Assembly: GCF_001298265.1 (NCBI RefSeq)
Contig: NZ_LGSZ01000045.1
Span: 103,109 to 167,108, forward strand
Direction: 5' to 3'
Source of the DNA: Allobosea vaviloviae
GTDB taxonomy: Bacteria; Pseudomonadota; Alphaproteobacteria; Rhizobiales; Beijerinckiaceae
Length of the DNA: 64,000 nt
Every line of letters starts with the position of its first letter. Position 1 is the stretch's first letter. Below, one piece after another: positions 1-7,911 of the stretch. The position numbers were made by a program, and so were the translations under genes. The notes under the pieces were generated by a model, which saw only the letters and a list, made by a program, of their open reading frames with translations, made no database searches and was not told the origin of the DNA.

Positions 1-475
1 CTGCGGCGACCACGAGGGCATCGTCACGCTCAAGATCAACAGCGCCAACCCGACCGTCTCGACTGCGTCCGACGCCTTCATCGGGGCCGCAAACGAGGCC
101 GGCGGCTGGGAAGGGCAGGTCTGGGACCACGAGATCGCGGTTCGCTGCACTACGCTCGATGCGCTGATCGCGCGGCACGGGCTGCCGGCCCTGCTCAAGA
201 TCGATGTCGAGGGCTTCGAGGCGCATGTGCTGGCGGGGCTGACCCGGCCGGTGCCGGCCATCTCCTTCGAATTCACCACAATCCAGCGCGACGTCGCCGA
301 AGCCTGCCTCGCACTTCTGGAAACGCTCGGGCCCTATCGCTTCAATGTCGCACTCGGCGAAAGCCAGCGGCTGGAACTGGACGAGCCCGCCAGTGCCGAG
401 GCGATCGGAAGCTATCTACGTGCGCTTCCCCACGCCGCCAATTCGGGCGACGTGTATGCCATTCTCCAGAGCTGA
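1..475 (+). CDS. FkbM family methyltransferase, C-terminal part (5' end outside window)
   Basis: The frame is open from the first bases of the window and ends in TGA at 473-475, so only the last ~157 residues are visible. The stretch LLKIDVEGFEAHVLAGL is the hallmark of FkbM-type SAM-dependent methyltransferases: the acidic D-V-E-G segment forms one edge of the active site. Members methylate hydroxyl groups on sugars, lipids or polyketides, so the substrate cannot be named. The stop lies six bases before the next start, which suggests co-transcription with the exported protein that follows. The family call is firm; the function is open. Confidence 0.8.
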   Translation, partial: CGDHEGIVTLKINSANPTVSTASDAFIGAANEAGGWEGQVWDHEIAVRCTTLDALIARHGLPALLKIDVEGFEAHVLAGLTRPVPAISFEFTTIQRDVAEACLALLETLGPYRFNVALGESQRLELDEPASAEAIGSYLRALPHAANSGDVYAILQS

Positions 476-481
476 GCCGCT

Positions 482-1456
482 ATGACCAAAATCGCCGCCT
501 GCCTTCGCATTGCATTGCTCGCCCTGACTGGGGTTGCATCCCCCGCCTTCGCGGCAGGGGACATTGCGGTCGAGGTCCGCAATGAATCCGAGCCGGTGCT
601 TTGCGCCGAGAAGGACAACGTCACGATCAAGGCGATCTCGCCGGAGGTGCGCCGCTTCCAGATCGAGGCCGCTCATCCCGCCTATATCGCAGGCCTTCTG
701 CGCGACAATTGGGAAGCCGACTGGACGGCCTGCGACATGACCGGCGATCCGGCCTTCAAGGCGCCGGTTCCGCCGCGCCGCGTCACCTTCTACGAGAGCA
801 TCGAATACTGGCTGGTCGGCTACACCTTCCCGACCTTCTGGCGTCCGGCCGATACGACCTTCCGGGTCGGCGACCGCGTCGAGAAGGGGCTGCATCTGGT
901 GCAGCTCTGGAAGCTCGGCAAGACCGGCTCCTATGAGGTTCTCGTCGTCTATCCGCAGGACGGCTACTGGCGCACCCGGCCGCTGCCGCCGCCGCAGCTC
1001 TCGGCCGCGGCCTATGGCTCGTCCTTCCTGTTCGGGCCGATCGAGCAGGACGCCGGCCGCCCGGTGGTGAACATCAAGGAGATCGCGTTCGATCCCGCGA
1101 CGCTGTCGTTCAAGCTCGATTTCAAGGACGGCTCGGCCGGCACGCTCAAGCTCGATTCCGTCGATGAAAACCGCATGGTCCTCGACGCCGTGCTCGACAA
1201 GCCGGTGATGGGTGGCAAGGCGTTCGTGGCGCTGCGCTCGATGTATGTCACCGAGGGCAACAACGATGTCGCCCGCATCGCACTGCGCGAGCCCGGCGCC
1301 AAGGGATGGCGCGAGGAGTTGCTCATGCCGTTCACCGGTGGCAAGGCGACCGACATCTGGATGGGGCGCACCACCCATTCGCGGCACAACACCTCCTCGC
1401 CGGATATGGTTTTCCGGCATTTCTCCGCTGACCCGAACCCGCCAGTGAAGAAATAG
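482..1456 (+). CDS. Exported protein of unknown function
   Basis: This is a 324-residue protein with a clear Sec signal peptide: MTKIAACLR, a hydrophobic stretch, then cleavage near SPAFA-AG at about residue 24. I recognise no catalytic domain in the mature part. It has a short N-terminal beta-rich stretch, an aromatic segment around residues 100-120 (YESIEYWLVGYTFPTFWRP) and a beta-rich C-terminal half. It starts six bases after the methyltransferase stop, with its ribosome binding region inside that gene's last codons, so it is probably translated from the same message. A periplasmic location is inferred from the signal peptide. Confidence 0.75.
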   Translation: MTKIAACLRIALLALTGVASPAFAAGDIAVEVRNESEPVLCAEKDNVTIKAISPEVRRFQIEAAHPAYIAGLLRDNWEADWTACDMTGDPAFKAPVPPRRVTFYESIEYWLVGYTFPTFWRPADTTFRVGDRVEKGLHLVQLWKLGKTGSYEVLVVYPQDGYWRTRPLPPPQLSAAAYGSSFLFGPIEQDAGRPVVNIKEIAFDPATLSFKLDFKDGSAGTLKLDSVDENRMVLDAVLDKPVMGGKAFVALRSMYVTEGNNDVARIALREPGAKGWREELLMPFTGGKATDIWMGRTTHSRHNTSSPDMVFRHFSADPNPPVKK

Positions 1457-1463
1457 GAAATTC

Positions 1464-1545
1464 CGTCACCGCGAGCACAGTGAAGCAATCCAGATCAGCG
1501 TAGCACGCGGCTGCCCTGGATTGCTTCGCTCCGTTAGCAATGACG
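1464..1545. repeat. Dispersed palindromic repeat, GAAGCAATCCA type
   Basis: GAAGCAATCCA at 1482-1492 is the exact reverse complement of TGGATTGCTTC at 1517-1527. The outer ends read GTCACCGCGAG on the left and GCAATGACG on the right, so the element is a long imperfect hairpin. It fills most of the gap between the exported protein and hydroxypyruvate isomerase. Its ends resemble the GTCAT...ATGAC ends of the other repeats in this window. Confidence 0.7.
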
Positions 1546-1644
1546 TGAGCTGCCGGAACGCATCGCGACCCTGGCGCGTTTCCCATGACGCGGGCCCCGC
1601 ATCGCGCTAGCCTTGGCCCGTTGTCACCAGCCTCGAGACCCGCC

Positions 1645-2451
1645 ATGCCACGCTTTGCCGCCAATCTCTCGATGATGTTCACCGAATGGGCATTCCTCGA
1701 CCGTTTCAAAGCGGCGTCCGATGCCGGATTCGAGGCCGTCGAATTCCTGTTTCCCTATGACTACGCCTGCGAACAGGTCGGGCTGGCGCTTGCCGGCGGC
1801 GAATTGCAGCAGGCGCTATTCAACCTGCCGCCGGGCGATTTCGCCAATGGCGAGCGGGGCATCGCTGCGCTGGCCGGGCGCGAGGACGAGTTCAAGGCGG
1901 GCGTCGAGACGGCGTTGCGCTATGCCCATGAGACCGGCGTGAAGCGCCTGCATATGATGGCAGGCCTCGCCGATCCCGAAGACGAAAAAGCGCAGGCAAC
2001 CTACCGCGCCTCTCTCGCCTACGCGGCCGATGCGCTGGCGCCTCATGGCATCGATCTGCTGCTGGAGCCGATCAACGGCCGGGACATGCCGGGCTATTTC
2101 CTCAATGATTTCGACCGGGCGGCCGATTATGTCCGCGAGGCCGGGCGGGACAATGTCAGGCTTCAGTTCGACATGTATCACTGCGAGCTGATCCATGGCG
2201 ACGTCGCCGGCAAGCTGCGGGCGCTGTACCCGCTGGTGGGCCATGTCCAGATCGCCAGCGCCAATGGCCGTCATGAGCCCGACAGCGCCGGTCCCGATTA
2301 TCCGAGCCTGTTCGCCCTGCTCGACGAGCTCGGCTATGACGGCTTCGTCGGCTGCGAGTACCGGCCGAAGGCGGGCACGCTTGAAGGGCTCGGCTGGTTT
2401 TCGGAGTATCGCAAGCCCGAAGGCAAGTCCGATCCGCTGGACCTTGCGTGA
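1645..2451 (+). CDS. hyi: Hydroxypyruvate isomerase / 2-oxo-tetronate isomerase family
   Basis: This is a 268-residue TIM-barrel protein of the xylose-isomerase-like fold. LLLEPINGRDMPGYFL and GCEYRP carry the two metal-binding or catalytic glutamates of the Hyi/OtnI family, and QFDMYHCE supplies further ligands. The family interconverts hydroxypyruvate and tartronate semialdehyde, or the homologous 2-oxo- and 3-oxo-tetronates. I chose the ATG at 1645 because the family starts with a short P-R-F-A-A-N-L-S-type strand; an in-frame start at 1585 would add 20 atypical residues. The TGA overlaps the ATG of glucokinase by one base, so the two are translationally coupled. The exact substrate is not decided. 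Confidence 0.85.
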   Translation: MPRFAANLSMMFTEWAFLDRFKAASDAGFEAVEFLFPYDYACEQVGLALAGGELQQALFNLPPGDFANGERGIAALAGREDEFKAGVETALRYAHETGVKRLHMMAGLADPEDEKAQATYRASLAYAADALAPHGIDLLLEPINGRDMPGYFLNDFDRAADYVREAGRDNVRLQFDMYHCELIHGDVAGKLRALYPLVGHVQIASANGRHEPDSAGPDYPSLFALLDELGYDGFVGCEYRPKAGTLEGLGWFSEYRKPEGKSDPLDLA

Positions 2452-3449
2452 TGACGGACTTCTCCTATCCGGTCCTGGTCGCCGATATCGGCGGCACGAA
2501 TTGCCGTTTGTCGCTGGTCGAGGATGCCGGCGCGCCGCATCGGCCGCTGGCACGGATCGGCACCGGCAGCCACCCGACCCCGGAGGCGGCGCTGGAGTCG
2601 GTGCTGACGACGCTGACGCAGCGGCCGCGCTCGGCGGTCCTTGCCGTCGCGGGTCCGCTGGAAGGCCGCAGCGCACAGCTCACCAATGCCAACTGGCATT
2701 TCGACGGGCCGCAGATCGGGCGGGCTCTCGGGCTGGAGCAGGGGCTGCTCGTCAATGATTTCGAGGCGCAGGCGGCCTCGCTTGCGGTGCTGGGCGAAGC
2801 CGACCTGGCGACGCTGGTCACGGGTGCGCCGGAGCCCGGCGGCGTGCGGCTCGCGCTCGGGCCAGGCACCGGCTTCGGTGCCGCGGCGCTGGTCACGCGG
2901 GGTTCGCGCGGCGTGCTGGTGCCGACAGAATGCGGTCATATCGGCATTGGGCCGGAGGACCCCGCCGAGGAGAAGATCTGGCCTGCGCTCAAGGGCGGGC
3001 ACGCCCGCGTCACGGTTGAGGACCTGTTGAGCGGCAACGGGCTGGTGCGATTCCACCGCGCGGTCGCCAGCGAAGCCGGCATGCTGGAGGCCGATGTCAG
3101 CGCCGCCGACGTGACGACGCTGGCGCTCGACGGCGATCCCGCCGCGCTGATGGCGGTTGTCTGTTTCTGGCGCTTGCTGGCCCGGGTGGCCGGCGATCTC
3201 GCGCTGGCGTTCAAGGCGACGGGCGGCGTTTACGTGTCCGGCGGCATCGTGCCGCGGCTGCTGCCGCTGGCCGACAAGCCGACGATTCACGCGGTTTTCT
3301 GCGGCAAGCCGCCGATGGAGGATCTCGCGGCGCGTTTCGCGCTTCATGTCGTCACCGCTCATGACGGTGCAGAGCAGGGGATGGCCGCGATTGCAGCTGC
3401 GCCTGCGCGCTTCGGCCTCGACGATCCCGCCCGGTTGTGGTTTGGCTGA
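2451..3449 (+). CDS. glk: Glucokinase
   Basis: This 332-residue protein phosphorylates glucose to glucose 6-phosphate with ATP in the cytoplasm. ADIGGTNCRLSL near the N-terminus is the phosphate-binding motif of the ROK/Glk kinases. VNDFEAQA carries the catalytic aspartate, LGPGTGFGAA is the second ATP loop, and TECGHIGIG is the conserved glucose-binding segment of Pfam Glucokinase. The ATG at 2451 shares its A with the TGA of hyi; a GTG three bases earlier is possible but less likely. Length and motif order are normal for the family. Confidence 0.92.
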   Translation: MTDFSYPVLVADIGGTNCRLSLVEDAGAPHRPLARIGTGSHPTPEAALESVLTTLTQRPRSAVLAVAGPLEGRSAQLTNANWHFDGPQIGRALGLEQGLLVNDFEAQAASLAVLGEADLATLVTGAPEPGGVRLALGPGTGFGAAALVTRGSRGVLVPTECGHIGIGPEDPAEEKIWPALKGGHARVTVEDLLSGNGLVRFHRAVASEAGMLEADVSAADVTTLALDGDPAALMAVVCFWRLLARVAGDLALAFKATGGVYVSGGIVPRLLPLADKPTIHAVFCGKPPMEDLAARFALHVVTAHDGAEQGMAAIAAAPARFGLDDPARLWFG

Positions 3450-3473
3450 GGCCGGCGCGCCGGCCGGCGGGCT

Positions 3474-4544
3474 TTGACCGAGCGTTTGCCAGCTCCCTTG
3501 TCCGCCATTCTTCCCATCCAGGTGTTGCGCGCGCTCGCGGCCTTCATGGTCGCGGTGCACCATGTCCAGCCCGACGCGGCTGTGCTCGCGCTGCGAGGAG
3601 GCGCGAGCTTTGCCCGCAGCGACATCCTGCCTTGGATGGCGGGCGTCGACATCTTCTTCGTCGTCTCGGGCTTCATCATGGTCCATGCCTCGGGCGCGCT
3701 TTTCGGGCGGCCGGGCGCGTCGCGGCTGTTCCTGCAGCGTCGGATCGCGCGGATCGTGCCGCTCTACTGGGCCGCGACGACGCTGTTCCTGCTGATCGGG
3801 GTGGCTGTTCCCGCTGTGCTCAACTCAGGCGCGCCGGGCATCGGCCAGATCGCGGCCTCCTACCTGTTCTGGCCGGCGCTCTCGACGCAGGGGCTCGTCC
3901 AGCCGGTTTATTCGCTGGGCTGGACGCTGAACTACGAGATGCTGTTCTACGTCCTGTTCGCGGCTGCCCTCGTGCTGCCGCGTGGCCTGGTCGTTCCGGC
4001 CGTGACGCTCGCGCTTGTGGTTGTGGTGGGCGGCGAGGTTCTAGCCGGTCCGCTGCCCTTGCCCTTCAGCTTCTGGGGCCAGCCGATCGTGCTGGAATTC
4101 GCGGCCGGCATGGCGCTGGCGCTGCTGAAACGGGGGGGATTGCAGCTCGCCTCGCCGCTGCGCTGGGGCATGGCGGCCGGCGGCGTGGCGATCCTGCTGT
4201 TGGGCAGACACCTGCCGCTGCCGGTCGGGCCGTGGCGTGATGTCATCATCCATGGTTCTGCGGCGACGCTGCTGGTGCTGGCCGCCGTCTCGGGCCTCGA
4301 CCAGGGCACGCCGTCTCCGACGATGCGCGCGCTGGCGCAGGTGGGCGATGCATCCTATGCGCTTTATCTCGTCCACCCCTTCGTGATCAGGGGGCTGCGC
4401 GAGGTCTTCATGCGGGCCGGCCTGCTTGAGCCGGTGCTGTTCATCGTCGTGGCGCTGGCAGGGGCGGGGGGCGCCGCGCCCGCGGCCCCCCCCCCGTTCG
4501 GGGGGCCCGCGGCCCCCTGGGTGCGGCGGCGGCTCGATCGCTGA
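3474..4544 (+). CDS. Acyltransferase 3 family membrane protein with aberrant C-terminus
   Basis: This is a 356-residue polytopic membrane protein that starts at a TTG. It has the acyltransferase-3 (OatA/ExoZ-like) pattern: LRALAAFMVAVHH with the catalytic histidine in the first helix, a VDIFFVVSGFIM segment, RRIARIVPLYW, and about ten hydrophobic helices. Such enzymes O-acylate cell-surface sugars using a cytoplasmic acyl donor. The end is odd. Where the family normally has a histidine/arginine-rich 'ERP' motif before the last basic residues, the sequence is a run of G, A and P codons (4462-4520) made almost only of G and C. The final residues WVRRRLDR look normal again. This may be a base-calling artefact. 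Confidence 0.8.
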   Translation: MTERLPAPLSAILPIQVLRALAAFMVAVHHVQPDAAVLALRGGASFARSDILPWMAGVDIFFVVSGFIMVHASGALFGRPGASRLFLQRRIARIVPLYWAATTLFLLIGVAVPAVLNSGAPGIGQIAASYLFWPALSTQGLVQPVYSLGWTLNYEMLFYVLFAAALVLPRGLVVPAVTLALVVVVGGEVLAGPLPLPFSFWGQPIVLEFAAGMALALLKRGGLQLASPLRWGMAAGGVAILLLGRHLPLPVGPWRDVIIHGSAATLLVLAAVSGLDQGTPSPTMRALAQVGDASYALYLVHPFVIRGLREVFMRAGLLEPVLFIVVALAGAGGAAPAAPPPFGGPAAPWVRRRLDR

Positions 4545-4554
4545 GGCTTTGCGC

Positions 4555-4893
4555 CTATGTCAGGCGCTTGCCCTTGAGCGATTGGCCGACCACGCCGCCG
4601 GCCTTACGACGCTCGGCGCGTTTCGCCTTGATCGCCTCGGCATGCTCGGCCTGGGGATGATAGCCGCGCTCCATGATCTCGAGGGAATATTCCTCATAGG
4701 TCAGGCCCAGCGCCTCCGCCTTCTCCTGGCGGCTCAGCGCAATGTCGCGCGGCTTCTTCCAAGCCTTGCGATGAGCGAGGCGCCAGTCGAAAATCCGGCC
4801 GATCGTGCCGCTGCCGCTCATGGACCGGCGCTTGCGCTCCGTGAGCGGCGGGCCGCCATTGTGACCGATTCCGATGGGACGTGGGCGAGGCAT
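4555..4893 (-). CDS. Small basic protein with IGHNGGPPL motif, unknown function
   Basis: This is a 112-residue, strongly basic protein. Residues 7-17 read IGIGHNGGPPL, a short signature I associate with many small alphaproteobacterial proteins, several of them DNA-linked. The rest is helical and charged, with many K, R and E residues, and has no catalytic motif I recognise. It is convergent with the acyltransferase and divergent from the ABC-F gene, so it is probably its own transcription unit. I cannot give a function. Confidence 0.65.
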   Translation of the reverse strand: MPRPRPIGIGHNGGPPLTERKRRSMSGSGTIGRIFDWRLAHRKAWKKPRDIALSRQEKAEALGLTYEEYSLEIMERGYHPQAEHAEAIKAKRAERRKAGGVVGQSLKGKRLT

Positions 4894-5027
4894 GGGTCGT
4901 TCACTCGGCAGTGCGTGACATCACGATACGGGCTGGAGCGGTGCAGGCAAGCGACGCGCCATCGCCTGCGGACGTGACATGGCGGCCCTGCCGGGCTATC
5001 CCGCCTGCTCCCCCTCACGGACACATC

Positions 5028-6833
5028 ATGGCCCCCTTGCTCCATCTGCGCGACGTCGCGCTCACCTTCGGCGGCCAGCCCTTGCTGGAGGCGGCGGAAA
5101 TCGCCGTGTCCGCCGGCGAGCGCGTCTGCCTCGTCGGCCGCAACGGCTCGGGCAAGTCGACGCTGTTGAAGATCGTGGCGGGCCTCGTCGAGGCCGACAG
5201 CGCCGAGCGCTTCGTCCAGCCGGGCTGCACCGTGCGCTATCTGCCGCAGGAGCCGGACTTCACCGGTTACAAGACCTCGCTCGCCTATGTCGAAGCGGGG
5301 CTCGGACCTGGCGACGACGCCTATCGCGCGCAGTACCTGATCGACGAGCTCGGCCTGACCGGCGAGGAAGACCCCGCCACCATGTCGGGCGGCGAATCGC
5401 GCCGCGCCGCGCTGGCGCGCGTGCTCGCGCCCGAGCCCGACATCCTGCTGCTCGACGAGCCGACCAACCATCTCGACCTGCCGGTGATCGAATGGCTGGA
5501 GCAGGAGCTGAAATCGCTGCGCTCGGCCATGGTGCTCATCAGCCATGACCGTCGCTTCCTGACCAATCTGTCGCGTGCCACGATCTGGCTCGATCGCGGC
5601 CTGACCCGGCGCATGGACCGGGGTTTTGGCGAGTTCGAAGCCTGGCGCGACGAGGTTCTCGCGCAGGAAGAGCTCGACCGCCACAAGCTCGACCGCAAGA
5701 TCGCGCGCGAGGAGGACTGGCTGCGCTATGGCGTCAGCGCGCGGCGCACCCGCAACCAGCGGCGGCTGGGCGAACTGCATGGCCTGCGCGAGCAGCGCCG
5801 CACGGCGCGCTTCGCCGTCGGCAACGTCAAGCTCGAGGCCAGCGAGGCGCAGACCTCGGGCAAGCTGGTGATCGAGGCGGTCAACGTCGCCAAGGCCTAT
5901 GGCAGCAACGTCGTGGTCAAGGATCTGTCGCTGCGCGTCGCGCGGGGCGACCGCATCGGCATCGTCGGCCCCAACGGCGCCGGCAAGACGACGCTGATCA
6001 ACCTGCTGACCGGGCAGCTCGCGCCCGATTCCGGCACGGTGAAGCTCGGCGTCTCCCTGAACATGGTGACGCTCGACCAGCGCCGCGAAAGCCTCGATCC
6101 GGCGACGCCGCTCGGCGATGTGCTGACCGGCGGCGGCTCGGACCAGGTCATGGTCGGCGACACGCCGCGCCATGTCATCGCCTATATGAAGGACTTCCTG
6201 TTCCAGCCGCTCCAGCGGCGCACGCCGGTCGGCGCGCTGTCGGGCGGCGAGCGCGGCCGGCTGATGCTGGCGCGTGCGCTGGCGAAGCCCTCCAACCTGC
6301 TGGTGTTGGACGAGCCGACCAACGACCTCGACCTCGAGACGCTCGACCTGCTGCAGGAACTGCTGGCCGACTACAAGGGCACCGTCCTGCTGGTCAGCCA
6401 TGACCGCGACTTCATCGATCGCGTCGTCTCGGCGACGCTGATTTCGGATGGCGACGGCGTCTGGACCGAGTTCGCCGGCGGCTACACCGACATGGTGGCG
6501 CAGCGCGGACGCGGCGTCGGGGCGAAGGCCCGGGTCGTCTCGGGCAAGGGCTCGGCGGCTGAGGTCGCGGCTCCGGCCGCACCGGTCGTCGTCAACAAAC
6601 GCAAGCTCTCGTTCAACGAGAAGCACGCGCTGGAGACGCTGCCCAAGCGCATCGAAGTGCTGCAGGCCGAGGCCGCCAAGCTGACCACCGCCATGGCAGG
6701 CGATCTCTACACCCGCGACCCGAAGCTCTTCGCCAAGGCGACCGCGCGGCTGGAAGAGGTGACGCGCGAGATCGGCCAGGCGGAAGAGCGCTGGCTTGCG
6801 CTGGAGATGCTGCAGGAAGAGATCGGGGCTTGA
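5028..6833 (+). CDS. uup: ABC-F family ATPase (Uup-like)
   Basis: This is a 601-residue soluble protein with two ABC ATPase domains and no membrane segment. The first has Walker A GRNGSGKST, signature MSGGESRRAAL and Walker B ILLLDEPTNHLDL. The second has GPNGAGKTT, LSGGERGRLML and LLVLDEPTNDLDLETLDLL. A charged C-terminal segment after about residue 520 fits the coiled-coil DNA/ribosome-binding tail of Uup. The family acts on ribosomes or on recombination and transposon intermediates. The start at 5028 gives the usual MxxLLHLRDVALTFGG N-terminus; the open frame upstream to 4881 has no similar character. Confidence 0.9.
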   Translation: MAPLLHLRDVALTFGGQPLLEAAEIAVSAGERVCLVGRNGSGKSTLLKIVAGLVEADSAERFVQPGCTVRYLPQEPDFTGYKTSLAYVEAGLGPGDDAYRAQYLIDELGLTGEEDPATMSGGESRRAALARVLAPEPDILLLDEPTNHLDLPVIEWLEQELKSLRSAMVLISHDRRFLTNLSRATIWLDRGLTRRMDRGFGEFEAWRDEVLAQEELDRHKLDRKIAREEDWLRYGVSARRTRNQRRLGELHGLREQRRTARFAVGNVKLEASEAQTSGKLVIEAVNVAKAYGSNVVVKDLSLRVARGDRIGIVGPNGAGKTTLINLLTGQLAPDSGTVKLGVSLNMVTLDQRRESLDPATPLGDVLTGGGSDQVMVGDTPRHVIAYMKDFLFQPLQRRTPVGALSGGERGRLMLARALAKPSNLLVLDEPTNDLDLETLDLLQELLADYKGTVLLVSHDRDFIDRVVSATLISDGDGVWTEFAGGYTDMVAQRGRGVGAKARVVSGKGSAAEVAAPAAPVVVNKRKLSFNEKHALETLPKRIEVLQAEAAKLTTAMAGDLYTRDPKLFAKATARLEEVTREIGQAEERWLALEMLQEEIGA

Positions 6834-6842
6834 GGCTCCGCC

Positions 6843-6906
6843 GTCATGCTCGGGCTTGACCCGAGCATCTCAGGGCAGAGATTCTCGGGTCAAGCCCGAG
6901 CATGAC
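6843..6906. repeat. Dispersed palindromic repeat, GTCATGCTCGGGC type, perfect 23-bp arms
   Basis: The left arm, 6843-6865, begins GTCATGCTCGGGCTTGAC. It is exactly reverse-complementary over 23 bases to the right arm, 6884-6906, which ends GAGCATGAC. The loop is 18 bases. It sits just after the ABC-F gene and could fold as a strong hairpin or terminator. Related copies are at 7798-7900 and 50338-50423. Confidence 0.85.
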
Positions 6907-6941
6907 GGCCAAGGCAACCAAAACGCTATCGAGGAAACACG

Positions 6942-7688
6942 ATGAGACTGAAGGGCAAGACGGCGCTGGTCACCGGCGCGGCGCAGGGGTTCGGGTTCGG
7001 AATCGCAGAGACCTTCGTCAGGGAAGGCGCCCGCGTCGCGGTGCTCGACCTCAATGGCGACAAGGCGAAGGAGGCAGCCCAGGCGATCGGCGGCGGGACC
7101 ATCGCCTTGACCTGCGATGTCGCCAAGGCCGATAGCGTCAATGAGGCCGTCGCGCAGGTGCTGGCTGCCTTCGGGCGGCTCGACATCGTCGTCAACAATG
7201 CCGGCACGACCCATCGCAACATGCCGATGACCGAGGTTCCCGAAGAGCTGTTCGACCGTGTCTTCGCGGTGAACGTCAAGTCGATCTATCTGATGGCGCT
7301 CGCGACGGTGCCGCATTTTCGCGAGCATGGCGGCGGCGTGATCCTGAACATCGGCTCGACCGCGGGCGTGCGCCCGCGTCCCGGCCTCACCTGGTACAAT
7401 GCCTCGAAGGGCGCGGTGAACCTGCTTTCGAAGTCGATGGCGGTGGAGCTGGCGCCGGACCACATCCGGGTTAATGCGATCGCGCCGGTCGCGGGAGAGA
7501 CGCCGCTGCTGGCGACCTTCATGGGCGAGGACACACCCGAGAAGCGCGCCCAGTTCCGCGCCTCGATTCCGTGGGGCCGGCTCTCGACGCCGCAGGACAT
7601 GGCCAATGCGGCGCTGTTCCTGTGCTCGGACGAGGCGGAAATGGTGACGGGGACGGTTCTGGCGGTGGATGGCGGCCGCTGCATCTGA
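6942..7688 (+). CDS. SDR family oxidoreductase
   Basis: This is a 248-residue classical short-chain dehydrogenase. It has the cofactor motif TGAAQGFGFGIA near residues 12-23, NNAG (VVNNAGTT), and the catalytic set with the serine in NIGSTAG and Y-N-A-S-K. The C-terminal VTGTVLAVDGGRC is the usual SDR ending. The acidic D-L-N after the second beta strand (AVLDLNG) favours NAD over NADP. The RBS GAGGA lies upstream of the ATG. The substrate is probably a sugar or secondary alcohol but cannot be read from the sequence. The last 25 bases of the gene recur 100 bases downstream. Confidence 0.88.
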   Translation: MRLKGKTALVTGAAQGFGFGIAETFVREGARVAVLDLNGDKAKEAAQAIGGGTIALTCDVAKADSVNEAVAQVLAAFGRLDIVVNNAGTTHRNMPMTEVPEELFDRVFAVNVKSIYLMALATVPHFREHGGGVILNIGSTAGVRPRPGLTWYNASKGAVNLLSKSMAVELAPDHIRVNAIAPVAGETPLLATFMGEDTPEKRAQFRASIPWGRLSTPQDMANAALFLCSDEAEMVTGTVLAVDGGRCI

Positions 7689-7708
7689 GAGCGCCTGCCA
7701 ATCCGCCA

Positions 7709-7788
7709 GCGCGGCCGTCTGACGCAGCGTTCTGCGCTTCCGGTGCTCACGGACAGATCTGGCCGTGGATGGCGGCCGCTGCATCTGA
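7709..7788 (+). pseudogene. Relic of the 3' end of a second SDR gene
   Basis: Directly after the SDR gene, one frame reads SDAAF (7718-7732) and another reads TDLAVDGGRCI followed by TGA (7753-7788). Together these resemble a normal SDR C-terminus (SDxAxF-VTG-TDLAVDGG) broken by a frameshift. The last 25 bases (7765-7789) match the real gene end at 7665-7689 exactly. The most likely origin is loss of most of a tandem paralogue by recombination. It is too short to be sure. Confidence 0.5.
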
Positions 7789-7797
7789 GGATTCCTC

Positions 7798-7900
7798 GTC
7801 ATGCTCGGGCGAAGCGCAGCGCAGACCCGAGCATCTCGGAAACCAGTATCTTCGCGTCCTGAGATTCCCGGGTCGGCGCTTTGCGCCGCCCGAGAATGAC
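7798..7900. repeat. Dispersed palindromic repeat, GTCATGCTCGGGC type, variant copy
   Basis: The left end GTCATGCTCGGGCGAAGC and the right end CGCCCGAGAATGAC are nearly complementary. Inner segments GACCCGAGCATCTC and GAGATTCCCGGGTC pair as well. It is the same family as 6843-6906 but longer, with arms that have drifted. It lies between the SDR relic and the convergent metallophosphoesterase, where it could act as a bidirectional hairpin. Confidence 0.75.
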
Positions 7901-7911
7901 GCCGTAGGCGA

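Noticed and set aside
3474..4544. Frameshift in the acyltransferase gene
   Set aside because: The frame runs without interruption to the natural ending WVRRRLDR and a stop, so the odd segment is a substitution-like change, not a shift.
4818..6626. A 602-codon open frame antisense to the ABC-F gene
   Set aside because: It is a mirror of the GC-rich codon pattern of the real gene. The protein is arginine/glutamate/alanine-rich without any family motif, while the plus-strand frame has two complete ABC domains.
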